Below, piece after piece: positions 42,195 to 53,620 of a stretch of DNA of 64,000 nt. The stretch is from the NCBI GenBank assembly GCA_013339765.2, contig CM023454.1, forward strand, positions 143,780,593-143,844,592. The letters run 5' to 3'. The notes beneath the pieces were generated by a model. The model was not told the DNA's origin and searched no databases. It saw only the letters and a program-made list of their open reading frames with translations. This stretch comes from Haemaphysalis longicornis. Lineage: Eukaryota > Arthropoda > Arachnida > Ixodida > Ixodidae. The position numbers and the translations under genes were made by a program. The first letter of the stretch is position 1. The number at the start of each line of letters is the position of its first letter.

Positions 42195-43219
42195 ATGTCT
42201 GATGTTGAGAACGTGCTTTGCCTTCCGTGTCGTAAGAATGTTGCGGAAGGAACTAGTTCGATGAAATGTGGGGAATGTGGCAATGTTTACCATTGTGGCA
42301 AGTGTTCCGGCGTTACGAAGAATAAGCTAAAGGCTATGAGTGCTGAGGACTGTGAAGCATGAAGATGTACAACTTGTCATGCGTCCGCGGGGCGACAGTC
42401 GCGTGGAGAGAGTGATGATAGAGTGACGCTTTAGGCCACTCAGATGGATGCGGACGACACGCTGAAGTTGGTCGTCCAACAGGGGGCGGAATCTCTTGCA
42501 AGAATAACACAGATGTTGGAGAGAATAGTAGCGATGGAAACGCAGCTCAGCGCTCAAAGCACCAAGCAGGAAAATATCCAGCAAACTCTGGAAGAGCAAA
42601 ACAAATCTCTTGGAGGCTTTGAAGCGTCTATGAAATTTTTGTCAGAAAAATTTGATGCGGTCTCAATCACACTCGCTGCACAAAAAAAGGCAATCACTGA
42701 GCTAAGTTCGCAAGTGTGCAGTCTTCAGGCACAGATGAAAATTAAGGACAAAGAGATAAAACAGTTTAGGACAGCTCTCAGCGACATGGAGCAGTACTCC
42801 AGACGGAAAAACATTGAGGTGCATGGTGTCGCGGTCACAGACAAGGAAGATCTTATGAGTGTTCTAGGGGAAATTTCTGAAAAACTAGAGGTGCCCACAC
42901 CCACTGTCGATAGCGTTGAAGCTGTGCACAGGTTGAGGTGTAGAGAGGGTAAGATACCGGCAATCCTTGTCAGATTTCGGGACAGGACAGTCTGCGACAC
43001 TTGGGCCGCGAAGAGAACCAAACTCAGGGAAGAAGGCATTTTTGTGAATGAAAACCTAACGCAGTACGTTAGACAGTTGATGTGGGCTACGAAACTGAAA
43101 GCACGTGAAATATCTTAAAAGTTTGCATGGACACGAAATGGCAAGGTCTTCCTGGGGGAGAAGGAAGGAAAGCCTGCCATTCGAATAAAATCTGAGGAAG
43201 ACCTAATGCAGCTGTAATG
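42195..43219 (+). pseudogene. CR1-like LINE ORF1 with PHD-like zinc finger
   Basis: ATG at 42195. The N-terminus has CLPCRKNVAEGTSSMKCGEC, then HCGKCSGV and a final RCTTCH, a Cys4-His-Cys3 PHD-like finger (residues about 8-62). A coiled coil follows (about 100-190), then YSRRKNIEVHGVAV, VHRLRCREGKIPAILVRFRD and IFVNENLTQYVRQLMW, the LINE ORF1 RNA-binding signature. Three in-frame stops break it: one at the usual Trp of the PHD finger (42360), one near 42432 and one at 43116. After the last stop the frame still reads KFAWTRNGKVFLGEKEGK to 43219. Its end overlaps ORF2 by one codon. Confidence 0.8.
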
Positions 43220-44312
43220 GCTACACGAACATTCCAAAGTTTGCATGAATGGCACTGCTTTACTGAAGGTGTGATGGTACAAGAAAATCGTTGCAAGCAT
43301 CTTGAATTACTTCATGTAAACATTAGAAGCCTTAGAAAACACTGGAACGAACTAATCGTTCATATAGCCGAAAAACAGCAAACGCAGGTTGATATACTTG
43401 TATTGACTGAGACTAACATTGATGAAACGTCGTGTAAAACATATAAAATACCTGGTTATGACTCATACCAGTATTGCCGCGAGGGTAGAAGGGGTGGTGG
43501 AATATTAGTATTTGTGAAAAAAGAACTTAATTCTGACCAACTAAGCATTCAACTAACATAAGCAGAAATTGTAGCAATCAAAATATCGTCGAAAGACAAT
43601 ATGTTTGTACTGTGCGCGATATATCGACCACCTTCAAGTGAAGCTCGCAAATTTCTAAATGAGCTGGAATCATTAGTGAAAAAGTTGGATTACGCAACAA
43701 ACCTCATAATTACTGGAGACATCAACATTGACACCTTAAAGATATCCAGGACTATTACAGGGGAGTATCTTGATATCCTATCGCAGTTCTCATTAGATAA
43801 CGTAATTTCGGGAGTTACTAGAGAAGAGCACTCGAAAGATGCGCTAACAAGGTCCTGTATTGATCATATTATGTGTAGAACAAATAATCTAACGCCGGTA
43901 TCTGGCATCACTAGCGAAAAAATTGGCGCATCATTTTTCTGTTATGGTAGCTTTACTAGAATACTGCGCTACAGAAGCCGTTAGAAGTGACACACAGTGC
44001 ATAAAAATAAATGATAATAAATTAGTAAAAAAATATGTGCAAGAATACGACTGCACGAAACTGATAACATCTGATCATATAAAAACATATGATCTTGTAG
44101 TGAACAAATTTAAAACAATTTATGTAAATTCAACAAAGACTGTAAAGATTAAGCATAGGAAAGCTCAGAATAAATGGATCGATGATGAAATCTTGGGACT
44201 GTGTCACTTAAAGGCTAAAGCCTGGAAAAAAACGACACAAAAACCCGACGATTCGCTCCTAAAAGCGGAGTTCCGTACTCTTTGTAATCAGGTGACAGCG
44301 AAAAAAGATTAG
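43217..44312 (+). pseudogene. CR1-like LINE ORF2, APE-type endonuclease
   Basis: Starts ATGGCT at 43217 immediately at the ORF1 stop. Motifs: LLHVNIRSL (N), VLTETNID (E), IYRPPSSEA, LIITGDINID (D/N) and SCIDHIMC. The final Asp-His motif is damaged (HHFSVMVAL in the next frame, near 43925). Breaks are a stop at 43559 and a shift near 43920. 43990-44312 is the linker (AQNKWIDDEILGLCHLKAKA). Confidence 0.8.
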
Positions 44313-46115
44313 CGAGACGGAGGTATTTTGAACGAAAGTTTGAGCAGGCAAAAGGAAACCCCTAAAAACTCTGGAATTCCCTTATTGACCTAATGGGGAG
44401 GAATGTGACTAAGAAAGCAGACACGATAATACAACAACGATTTGGCAATATGGACGACTCAACAACTCTCTGTGATGCGTTCAATGCCGGATTTGTGGAA
44501 GCTCCAACGAAGTTAAGGGCACAAATTAATACATCCCAGCTCGACACATCTAAGCTTCCAAGTATTATAAACACAGCTATATTACCAGAATTAACACCAA
44601 ACGATCTATTAAGTATTGTGGCGACTATATCTCCCCATAAGCCCCCAGGTTTTGATGCCTTAAGGGCACGCGATATTAAGGAAAATATTGATAAACTGAA
44701 TTCTGTAATTACTTTCATTCTTAATGGAATTTACACATCTGGGCAAACTCCAGATCTCAAGAAAATTGCTGTAGTACGTCCAATACATAAACAAGGTTCT
44801 AAAAGCGATCCAGCTAATTACAGACCAATTTCAATTTTATCTGTCCTATCACACATAATGGAAAAACATATTTCAGAAATTATGGTGAAGTTTTGCACAA
44901 AATATTCAACTCTATCAAAGACCCAGTTTGGATTTACTAAGACCAAAAGTACCATTTCCCTCCTTGAAGAGTTTAATCATGTAGTTACTGCAGCTTTGGA
45001 CAGTGATCAAAAAGCATTGGTTTTATTTCTTGATATGACTTAAGCATTTGACACAGTTGATCATGCAGTACTTAATAATAAGCTGAAACTAATGGGCTTT
45101 AGGGGTAAGTTTGCCGATTTCTTTGAAAATTATTTTAATGACAGACAACAAGCGGTGAAAATTGGTGACACTATCGGTAACAAAATGACTGTAAGGTATG
45201 GAGTTCCTCAAGGCTCTACTATCGGTCCTCTACTTTTCAACATTTATACAAATGACTTAAGTTCACTCTCTTTTTAATCCGATCTGTATCAATATGCAGA
45301 CGACACTGCGTCAATTTATGTGCACTCTTCGTACGAACATGCCCTCGCAGTTATGCAAGATGATATAAGCAAGCTGTTAACTTGGATGTCGACAAACTAT
45401 ATATTCGTAAACCAAGAAAAACGAAAAACATGTGTATCAGAAGCCCTTACAAAGTACTCTGTCCAAACCTCGATATTTTTCTACACACAAGAGACTGCGA
45501 AAATTGTTCTTGCTCACCATTATGTAGGTTAAGCATATAAAGTACCTTGGTATTTACATTCATGATCATTTAAACTGGGACGAACAAATTACGCAAATAT
45601 GTAAAAAACTAAGAGCTGTGTCAGCATGTATTTATAAGCTTCGGGACGGTTGCAACATGCAAACCCGATACCAAGTATACCAGTCTTTAGCTGAAAGTCT
45701 CTTTCGATATGGAATAACAATATATGGGGGCTGTACTACTACCAGGCAAATGAAAATAAATAAGATTCTTCACAGAGTGTCCAAGAACATAGTGCATGGA
45801 ACACGATTACATGACTTTAAAACTACCGAGGTAATGAATGAATTGCAGATGTTGAATTTTCACCAGCTATGCAGCTATATTATACTGACTACTCGATATT
45901 ATGACACCGAATACAAATCACCCGTGAAAAAGGACCGGTTACTAAGACAAACCGAGCGATACTACATCCCACGTGTTTTTACCAATTATGGAAAGAGAAA
46001 ACGCGAATATTATGTGCCGCTTTTGTTTAATACTCTTCCTTTGGAACTAACTAACATATCTAGCCTAAAAAATGTAAAAAACACTATAAAGAAATTGTGC
46101 CTTCTTTCTTCATAA
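44313..46115 (+). pseudogene. CR1-like LINE ORF2, reverse transcriptase
   Basis: 44393-45043: linker, PPGFDALRARDIKENIDKL, PIHKQGSK, NYRPISILSVLSHIMEKH, GFTKTKSTISLLEEF and VLFLDMT, then a stop and AFDTVDH (motif A, 45044). 45092-45277: YGVPQGSTIGPLLFNIYTND (motif B). YADDTAS at about 45293 is the active site. 45618-46115 is the thumb and C-terminus (YGITIYGGCTTTRQMKINKI, KKLCLLSS). Three stops or shifts lie between these parts. Confidence 0.85.
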
Positions 46116-46561
46116 CGTGCTAGGACACATTTCTTGTAGATAACAATGAATTGTGATTGTTATTGGCGCGTGTGCAAAAATGCATTCCTATATAGTGCCT
46201 TCGATATTACGCTTTATTTTTCAGTTGCTTGTCTTTTTTCAGTTTTCCCTCTGTTTTTTATTTTCATTGTTTTCCATTCTTTCCTTTCTTTTTCTTTTTT
46301 CAACCGTACCAGTCCAGTACGCGTTTATCTTCATGATACCGCTTGTCCTTTTTTGTCACGTTCATTACCTCTTTTTATACGTCAATAGCTGCTTGTCATC
46401 GCGATCCTTCCTTTTTTACGCTTTTTTTTCTCTGTTCTCTTTCCACAAAAAGTACCTCTATTGCCCGTCTGGTCGGGTGCTGCTGTTCTGCCTGCCTTCC
46501 CACAAGCACTGCGTGCTTAGGAAGGCAAGGAAACTCTTGTACCACTATGATGTGCAATATT

Positions 46562-46576
46562 CTATATATCTATCTA

Positions 46577-46622
<46 letters not shown>

Positions 46623-46755
46623 CGTCCATCCGTCCGTCCGTCCATCCGTCCATCCATCCATCCATCCATCCATCCATCCATCCATCCATCCATCCATCCA
46701 TCCATCCATCCATCCATCCATCCATCCATCCATCCATCCATCCATCCAATCTATC
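46562..46755. repeat. Compound (TCTA)n(TCTG)n(TCCA)n microsatellite, LINE tail
   Basis: TCTA units change to about 11 TCTG, then TCCG/TCCA mixtures and about 28 CCAT units. It begins right after the ATATTCTATATA 3' end of the LINE. Confidence 0.95.
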
Positions 46756-47055
46756 TATTCCAGACAAACAACGCGTGAGGCCGCCGCACTCTAGTGATTA
46801 GCATGGAAGGCGCTGGGTTTTGTGCAGGAAGCCCCCCGAAGGCGTCCAGGAAACACCAATGAGCGCATGGTGATCTCCTGGCTGTTGACACTTTGAGAAC
46901 AGGCTGCAGGAGTGAGTAATGCAACTTAAAGTACCCTAACGGTAGTGCGTTTCAGGATACCTGCCCTACTAGACCCTGGAGCAATGGTTTCCTTGTTCGG
47001 AGATTATATGAGAAAACGGTGCATGGCGAGAGAGGACATATTGCGCAGGATAAGC
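46756..47055. other. Spacer, nothing recognised
   Basis: No motif. It may be part of the interrupted Gypsy relic. Confidence 0.35.
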
Positions 47056-47066
47056 ACCAGCATCAG

Positions 47067-47309
47067 ATTGATTGATTGATTGTTGGGTTTAACGCGCCGA
47101 CGCAACGCAGGCGATGAGGCGCGCCGTAGTGGAGGGCTCCGGATTAATTTTGACCACCTGGGGATCTTTAACGTGCGCCGAAATCTCGTACACACGGGCG
47201 TTTTTGCTTTTCGCCTCCATCAGAAAAGCGGCCGCCGCGGCCGGGAATCGAACCCGCGACCTCGTGCTCAGCAGCGCAACGCCTTAGCCACTGAGCCACC
47301 GCGGCGGGT
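47067..47309 (-). mobile_element. tRNA-derived SINE (Ruka-like), complete with TSD
   Basis: Near-identical to the SINE at 6593-6845. On the minus strand GGTGGCTCAGTGGCTAAG (A-box region) and GGTTCGATTCC (B box) are intact. The tail is (AATC)n. The 11-bp TSD ACCAGCATCAG lies at 47056-47066 and 47310-47320. Intact promoter boxes and a perfect TSD suggest a fairly recent insertion. Confidence 0.92.
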
Positions 47310-47320
47310 ACCAGCATCAG

Positions 47321-47669
47321 ACCAGCTCGACACCATTCAATATAGATAACATCCGCATCAAGGCTGTCAGTATTCCTTGATGGCCAAATACTCAGGCAAC
47401 ATTTTTGCACCTTCCCAGCCTTCCCACCTAATGCATTATGGGTCGCAATTTTATAGTCGGGAAAGCAGGAAACTACAGCTATAGCTCTGGAACTCGGATA
47501 AACAGCTTCCCAGCAGGCCCTTCCCCATTGCCGTCAGGATTGTTGTGAGCAGACCCCTCGGGCGTGAACGCTAAAAACTGTTTGAAACGACCTGGTGGTT
47601 GTTTTGATGACCGGCGGAGAAAAAGTTTCGGTTTGCAAAAGCACTCCAGCCCTTTGAAGCCTTGTTTAT
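47321..47669. other. Spacer, nothing recognised
   Basis: Probably the decayed protease/RT start of the Gypsy relic, but no motif is secure. Confidence 0.3.
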
Positions 47670-49380
47670 AGAGGCCCCTAGGACGGTGAATATTTTGGAA
47701 CATCACACTCAGATGGAAAATCCGCATTAACTTCTGTTTAACTGCAGACCCTTGAGCAATTGCAAGCAATTACACCCGGACAAAGCCCTGCAACAGGTGG
47801 CGAATACGGGAGGAGTGAGGCCATAAATGCTCTTGGGCATTTCAAATTTTTTCGCAGATCTGGAAAGCTTGTAGAGCCCGCATGTGTGCACACTACAGAA
47901 GCCTGAACGCAATAAACGCGAGACAATCTTATTCGTTTTCATCATTCAATACAGTTATATTGTGGCTAAGCTCCGTAAGCGTCATCACCACACTCGACTG
48001 TAGCAGAGTTTTTTACAGTTTCTTCTAGCTGACATGGATATCTAGAAATAAAAGCACGGGACATCTCCACTAACGTAAAAGCTGAGGAGGGGCGAGCCAT
48101 GCAGTTTATAAATGTATAATTGGTGCCTTGGCGTTTTTGCCAACGTAGATGACACCATTGGGGGTGAAGGGACACAGCTTCTCTGTAAAAGTCTTATGTC
48201 TTTGAAGCACGAAGCGCGGAAGCGCCAAGCGTAAAAGGGTGTGCCGGTTATTCTGGTAGGGGTTACGAAGCGTTTTAGCGCGAAGTGTAAAGGAGTGCCT
48301 CAGTGTTTTCTTAGTGTGTTTTACAAAGCGTTCTAGTGCGAGGGGTAAACGAATGCCCCGGTGCTTTTGTGTTAAATGTTACGAAGCGTTCCAGGGCAAT
48401 GTGCAAATGCGTGCCTCGGTATTTAAGCACCATGATTTCATGAGACGACCATTGTGCCGACGAATATCGACTACTACGACCGGAGACGCCAACATCTTAA
48501 GCCCTTAAAAGGTTGGCCTCTAAAAAGTTCACTGGTAGCAGTAATCTGTACTAATTCGTAGCCTGCATTTTGGTTGGTCTGATACCCCAGCAACTTTCTA
48601 CCGCACGAAGGGTACCGTCTTGGGATTAGCCAACTCTAACTACATGATTGGCGTACTTGTGTGATGCGGCTGTATTTTCAGACAACCACAATTTCTCACG
48701 TTGTTTATTTACAGAATGTGTGGAGCGCATGTACAACGCAGGCTTTACGGTTAACCCTCGAAAATTGCAACTCGCTGCCAGCGCAATTGTGCTTCTTGAA
48801 TTTGACCAAGGTTCAGGCCAGCAAAACGAAGAAAAGTTGACGGCGATCTTGCTGTGTCCGAGAGTGAAGAAGACAAACGTCGGCAGTGCTTCCTGAATAT
48901 GGTAGGCGTCTACACGCATATCATTCGAAACTGGGCTGGGTAGGCACGGCATCTTATTCAGCTGCAAACAAAAGGCACAAGGTGGTCTCCGGTGGTTTCA
49001 GCGAGGAGCAGGCTTTTCAGGCGCTCTCTACAGCTATCGCCACACCCGAAGCCTGCAGCGTCCTTTTAAAACAGCGGTTTAAACAGCGACCTCCCCGTCG
49101 TTGTTAAAACTGATGCAAGGTAACAGCGGTGCAAGTAAAGTGCTTTGCTACAGGAGCATAGCCGCGATCTATTCGCTTTGGCGTTAGCCAGCCGCACTGT
49201 GTCAACTGCCTAGCAAAACTACTTCGTAACAGCGAAACACTGTATCGCCATGATGTTAGCCTTTAAACAGTTCAGCATGTATTTCAATTGCGGACATTTC
49301 GCGATACAGACTGATTACCCAGCGCTTTCCGGGTTGTCACAGCTTCAGAACCATATAGGTCGCCTTGCACACTAGGCCCT
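47670..49380 (+). pseudogene. Ty3/Gypsy pol relic: RT and RNase H
   Basis: Readable in shifting frames. RMCAHYRSLNAINARQSYSF (47880-47940) is the RT Asp-Tyr-Arg-x-Leu-Asn region and TTLDCSRVFYSF (about 47990) motif A. VFSDNHNF (48674) is the region after the active site, then RMYNAGFTVNPRKLQLAASA. SEEQAFQALSTAIATPEA (49000) and VVVKTDAR (49100) begin RNase H, and FKQFSMYFNCGHFAIQTDYP with ALSGLSQLQNHIGRLAH (49270-49370) end it. A ~450-bp foreign segment with a minisatellite interrupts it at 48200-48640. It is long dead. Confidence 0.65.
48209..48424 (+). repeat. ~58-bp minisatellite, four copies
   Basis: ACGAAGCG-headed units start at 48209, 48265, 48323 and 48381 (periods 56, 58, 58). Later conserved parts are GTAAA and TGCC[T/C]C[A/G]GTG. 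Confidence 0.8.
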
Positions 49381-49589
49381 CAACTGACAAAAAATCACCA
49401 CACCGTGGAATACAGGAAAGGCACCACCAGTAAAGCCTCAGGCACCCTGTCACATACACTCTTTCCAGCGCAAGCGCAACCACAAGGCTTCGTGGTTACG
49501 ACGGCTGAAGAGGCCTAGTGAGCCCTGGCAAGTCGCCAGCAGATGCTAGAAATGCCGCATGCCCAAGAGCAGTGAAAATGGGAGAGTCT

Positions 49590-49835
49590 CTTACGGCCGC
49601 AGAGACTCACTGTGGTGCAGCGGCACTGGCCCCGCAATATATCTGCTACATGGAAAGCCAGGAAAGATTGCTACGTTGCTGCATGCCCAGCGCAGACACA
49701 GACCATGGTTAGTGGTAAGAAAACAGGTCCTTTAAGGAGTACTACCCCGACACGACCTTGGCAGATCCTAGTTACAGACAGAAGACGCTCGAACTGCTTT
49801 TTAGCGTTGTTGGGCGGCCTTCTAATGAGAAAACA
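49590..49835 (+). pseudogene. Ty3/Gypsy pol relic: integrase N-terminal part
   Basis: QRHWPRNISATWKARKDCYV, AACPAQ and TRPWQILVTDRRRSNCFLAL follow the plan of the Gypsy integrase zinc region and start of the core (Tyr-Trp-Pro-Arg-Met, Cys-x-x-Cys, Arg-Pro-Trp-Gln-x-Leu-x-x-Asp). Continues from the RNase H relic with a gap of about 200 bases. Confidence 0.55.
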
Positions 49836-49921
49836 GGTTATGAATTACGCATAGCCACACCCTGGTTGCCAGACTGTGAAGCCAAGAGGACGTAAACCGC
49901 CGTGCCTGATGAAAACTGATA

Positions 49922-49954
49922 GTCGTGATTTGGCTTTTCCAGCCAAATCACGAC
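49922..49954. repeat. Perfect 14-bp stem, 5-nt loop hairpin
   Basis: GTCGTGATTTGGCT, TTTCC, AGCCAAATCACGAC. There is no T-run after it. Confidence 0.85.
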
Positions 49955-49988
49955 ATTCGAAATGATGTCCCTACGCATATTAGTGAAA

Positions 49989-50015
49989 GCCTCCTGGCCT
50001 CCTGGCCTCCTGGCC
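49989..50015. repeat. 8-bp tandem repeat GCCTCCTG (3.4 copies)
   Basis: Perfect units of GCCTCCTG. Confidence 0.85.
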
Positions 50016-51544
50016 GTATCAGACCGTTTTCTGAAGTGAATCGAGCAATACGCCTTAGGTAAACTTGATTCGAAGATGATCGGGGACAATTTTGGATACT
50101 GATTGGTGCGTTGAATTGCCATAAGAGCTTTTACCGGACAATGCGACCATCTTCCCTAGCAACAACTTCGTGGACACGTGTTCAGTTGTGGCCATGGTAC
50201 ACAAGAAGGCTGCTAGGAACCGCCTACACGAAGTTATAATAGAGCGTGTGAATGTAACGCCCGTGGCCCTCACTGAACCCCGGAAAGATTCGTATGTTCG
50301 CCTCCCCGAAATGGAATGTGCTACTCGGACTGCGGTAATCTGCCTACCGTGTCCCCCAGGAGCCCGTAGTCCGCCAGAGGCACGCCGGCAGCCTCATCTG
50401 CGAGCATCATGATAATAGAATTTTAACGGCAGCTAAATTTATATCACAGATTTTTTGCTGGAGTGGAACGTACTAGCTATATTTTATTGCCTTTCCTGTT
50501 CAGGTAAAATGTAGCCAGCGCTTCTAAGCTCTACGATAACTTTTTCGCTATATTTTACGTAGTAAAAAAGTGGTGTGGCTGCACATGGCCTCCTGTTGCG
50601 AAAAGCCAAGTTTGAAACGATAAGAAGAGGACAATACTCAGGAAGGGACAAGCAACTGCCTCACGAGCAACGAGTCTTGTGCGGTTTTATTCTACAGAAT
50701 CACCCGTTCGAAAGTCGCCAATAAATTGGTGCTGCTGTAACCGTGTCTCCATCCTGGTACTCAACAGCTCCTTCAAACTAGGATCCAGCTCTATTTGAAC
50801 GCATATATGACTATGCTCCTTTTCCCCCAAAGGTTTTCTAATTTATTTACCTCAATCCTATGCACACTGTCGCATGAATTCGGATCTTACTGTGTGGGAA
50901 ATAACTCTATTGGCCTGCATCCAGTTCTGAGCTGAGCATGAAAAGGCCGTTTTTTCACATTGGTGCATCTAAATACTCCAAAATAAAGCACGCAATGTTG
51001 GATAGAAAACCAACCATCTCTTTTTCGAAGCAATAATTATTTGTAGTGGGCGTTAAAATTCGCATATCAATAAACATGCATGGAACCAGTTTATTCCCAT
51101 TTGCCCTTTACATTGCAGCCTCACCGCTTGGAAGTTGTGACTTCAATCACGGTAGTTTACACGACTGAAATATAGCTTTGCCTCTAGTCGCTGTTTTTAT
51201 TCCAAGTGGAAAAAAGTCTAGAACAGAAAAAAATATTTAGTAATGTCTTGAAAATATATGTCAGTGTTTTTTTTTGTATTTGCATAAATTTGTTTTACAG
51301 ACTGAGGAGGTAAGTATCACACAAATAATTTACGTTTTCTCACAGCACCAGGGCTAAGTGCAAAGAAGACGATATATTAAGACCTTTTGAACTTTCTCCT
51401 ATGCGTACGAATCGTTGGTTATTCTATGTTTTCTAGAACACATGGATAGGCACACTATGATGCCCCATGTTATTACCCTATAGCTGTGGCACGCCTTTGG
51501 AAATGGCCCGGATAGTGTAATCGCATGTAATGAGGTGTTCCCAA

Positions 51545-52330
51545 CGAAGCACATAATCTTTCCATCAACCGATCCAAACTTCCTGAACACAGCAATGCAG
51601 ACTTTATCCGATGGGCACTCCGCACCTGCATGCAAAGCCAGCGCCACTGCTTCAAGGGCCAGTGGTTCGGGCACGTTATTTATTCTTGCCGTGGAAGAAC
51701 GAGCTGCGCAAAGTGCCCTGCACAGGACCACCCTACTGACAACTGTCCGTCCACTACACTTACTTGTACTAACTGTCGGGAACCACACGCGGCATACTGC
51801 CTGGCGTGGGAGAAGTTTCATATGGAGAAGGAAATCATCAATATCAAGGTAACAGAGAGCATCATCTTCCCAGAGGCACGGAAGAGGTTTGCCTCTTTTC
51901 CTCTAGCGAGGTACGCCGACGTAGCTCGCCGGAGCGGGGCATCGGCGTCTGGCTGGGGTGGGGGCGCAGTACTACGAGTCAGACTTTGTCTCGCCCGCGC
52001 TCACCCGCTCACCCCCAGGCTGCATCTGGCGGCCCAATCCCGCCGTCTCCACGGCGCTTGTTGAGCCTGCAGTGGTTGTTGAGACATCATATTGTGGTAG
52101 TGATGCTGCATCCACCACTTCCGCTCCACCTCCCAAACCACACATGAGGGCACAGAGGCGATGGAGACGGAGGCATCCGTAGCAGCTCCCAACTCTGCCG
52201 CACAGCCTGCACCGTCCGACCCATTCCTGAAGCCCTCGGCGGTTGCAGGTCAATCAAAGCACGCCCAAAAGGGTGCGTTGTTTAAGAAGACTGATCACTC
52301 AGGCACTCAGAGGATAGCCGATGACTAAAT
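51545..52330 (+). pseudogene. LINE ORF1 (Gag-like) with CCHC zinc knuckles
   Basis: RSKLPEHSNADFIRWALRT leads into three knuckles: the first damaged (CFKGQWFGHVIYSC, expected second Cys is Gly), then CAKCPAQDHPTDNC and CTNCREPHAAYC. Then WEKFHMEKEIINIKVTESI and FPEARKRFASFPLARYADVA, the conserved tail of this tick-type ORF1. A frame change near 51960 leads to a low-complexity Pro/Ala/Ser end. The protein would bind LINE RNA. Confidence 0.75.
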
Positions 52331-52499
52331 AAACGTCGGACCGTTCAGGTATCTGGTGCACCTGAAGGAACGTATTCCGACACCAAAGCATCTCGACAAG
52401 CCTAAAAACGACGATATTCACAGCCTTGGAACACGAGCCAATAACATACCCACTCCAGTATCTCTCACAGTAAATAACGGGAAGAGAAATCGTAATTAA

Positions 52500-53620
52500 T
52501 GGAACTTTAGAGGACTTGTTAAAAATCTTGATGATGTGTACGAAATACTGCCCTCCAATCAGCAAAGTGTCGTGTGTCTACAAGAAACACATTTAAATTC
52601 CAGACATACATATTTTTGGACTAGTTACCTGGTATTTACGAAGGGCAGGCATGGTGGCGGTACAGCTTTCCAGGGTGTGGCCATCATTGCAGTAAATTCC
52701 TTCGCGGGTCACACCATCCAGTTACAAACCGTCCTTGAGGCGGTTCCCATTCGTACCATAATTTTCAATAGGCTAGTAAGACTATGCTCCGTTTACATCT
52801 CTCCTTATTTCCAGCGCTCGAGCTTGGATTTCGAGGGCCTTATAGATTCGCTACCCGCACCTTTCATTTTCTTAGGCGACCTCAACGCACATAATATACC
52901 CTTGGGGGTCATTTCGCACGGAGGACCAATGTCGACTTATCGAAAAATACCTAACACCTTCGGGAGCATGCCTATTCAATAAAAAGCCTACATACCATAA
53001 TTTAGGACACAACACTTATTCACACCTCAACGTGGCTATTGGGTCAGCAGCACCCTTCCTTTTTTTGAGTGGGATGTTGGCACTAACCCATGCGGTAGCG
53101 ACCACTTTCCAACCACATTAACATACGTAGGTAAAGGCCCGAACAATTCACCTTCCCATAACAGGTTCAAAGAAGCTAGAGCGAACTGGAGTACATATAC
53201 AGAAACATCCAAACTACACTACACATCTATAACACACCAAACAATTGAAGAAGCGGCCCAAATACTCGCAGCCCACATCCTGGCCGCCGCCGAAAAGTAT
53301 TCTCCCCAGGCCTCCGCTGCCCTTTGCAACCAAAGAAGGCCCTGGAGGAATAGGACGGCAGGCTGGCGCGAGAGGCCCAGCACAAGGCGCGGGCTATCCT
53401 TCGTCGGTACCTCACGTCCAGTAACCTTGTATTGTTTAAAAGGGCGAAACAATTGGTAAGCAGGTGCGCCGTGAGGCGAAAAGAGCTAGTTGGCGCTCTT
53501 TCCTATCATCAGTTATTTTATACATGGTCACACACAGGGTATCCACACGAATACGAGAATTCAAACCACAACAAACACACAGCCCACTCCGGGTTTGCAC
53601 AACTGGGGATACACTTGAAG
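52500..53620 (+). pseudogene. LINE ORF2, APE-type endonuclease and linker
   Basis: WNFRGLVKNLDDVYEIL begins the domain. SVVCLQETHLNSRHTY gives the catalytic Glu and PFIFLGDLNAHN (near 52865) the Asp/Asn pair. 52980-53110 reads KKPTYHNLGHNTYSHLN in a shifted frame and 53170-53310 the linker FKEARANWSTYT and AAHILAAAEKYSPQ. The frame is interrupted by the palindromic insertion at 53621. Confidence 0.75.

Larger units (their letters stand above)
41771..46755 (+). mobile_element. CR1-like LINE with PHD-like ORF1, near full length
   Basis: Plus strand: duplicated 5' UTR blocks, ORF1 (42195-43219), ORF2 with endonuclease and RT (43217-46115), 3' UTR and a compound TCTA/TCTG/TCCA tail (46562-46755). 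No RNase H. Several stops and shifts, so it is inactive. It probably inserted into an older Gypsy copy. Confidence 0.85.
49836..51544. other. Mostly unassigned sequence with two short repeats
   Basis: Contains the hairpin at 49922-49954 and a GCCTCCTG repeat at 49989-50015. The rest, including an AT-rich part at 50420-51400, shows no motif I recognise. Confidence 0.4.

Noticed and set aside
46545..46767. Met-Asp-Gly-Trp repeat proteins on the minus strand, Ser-Ile-His-Pro repeats on plus
   Set aside because: Translations of a tetranucleotide microsatellite.
48209..48424. CRISPR array
   Set aside because: The units are diverged over their whole length, with no constant repeat and unique spacer pattern, in eukaryotic DNA.
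51399..51821. 140-codon minus-strand open frame
   Set aside because: Antisense to the CCHC ORF1 of the third I-type LINE.
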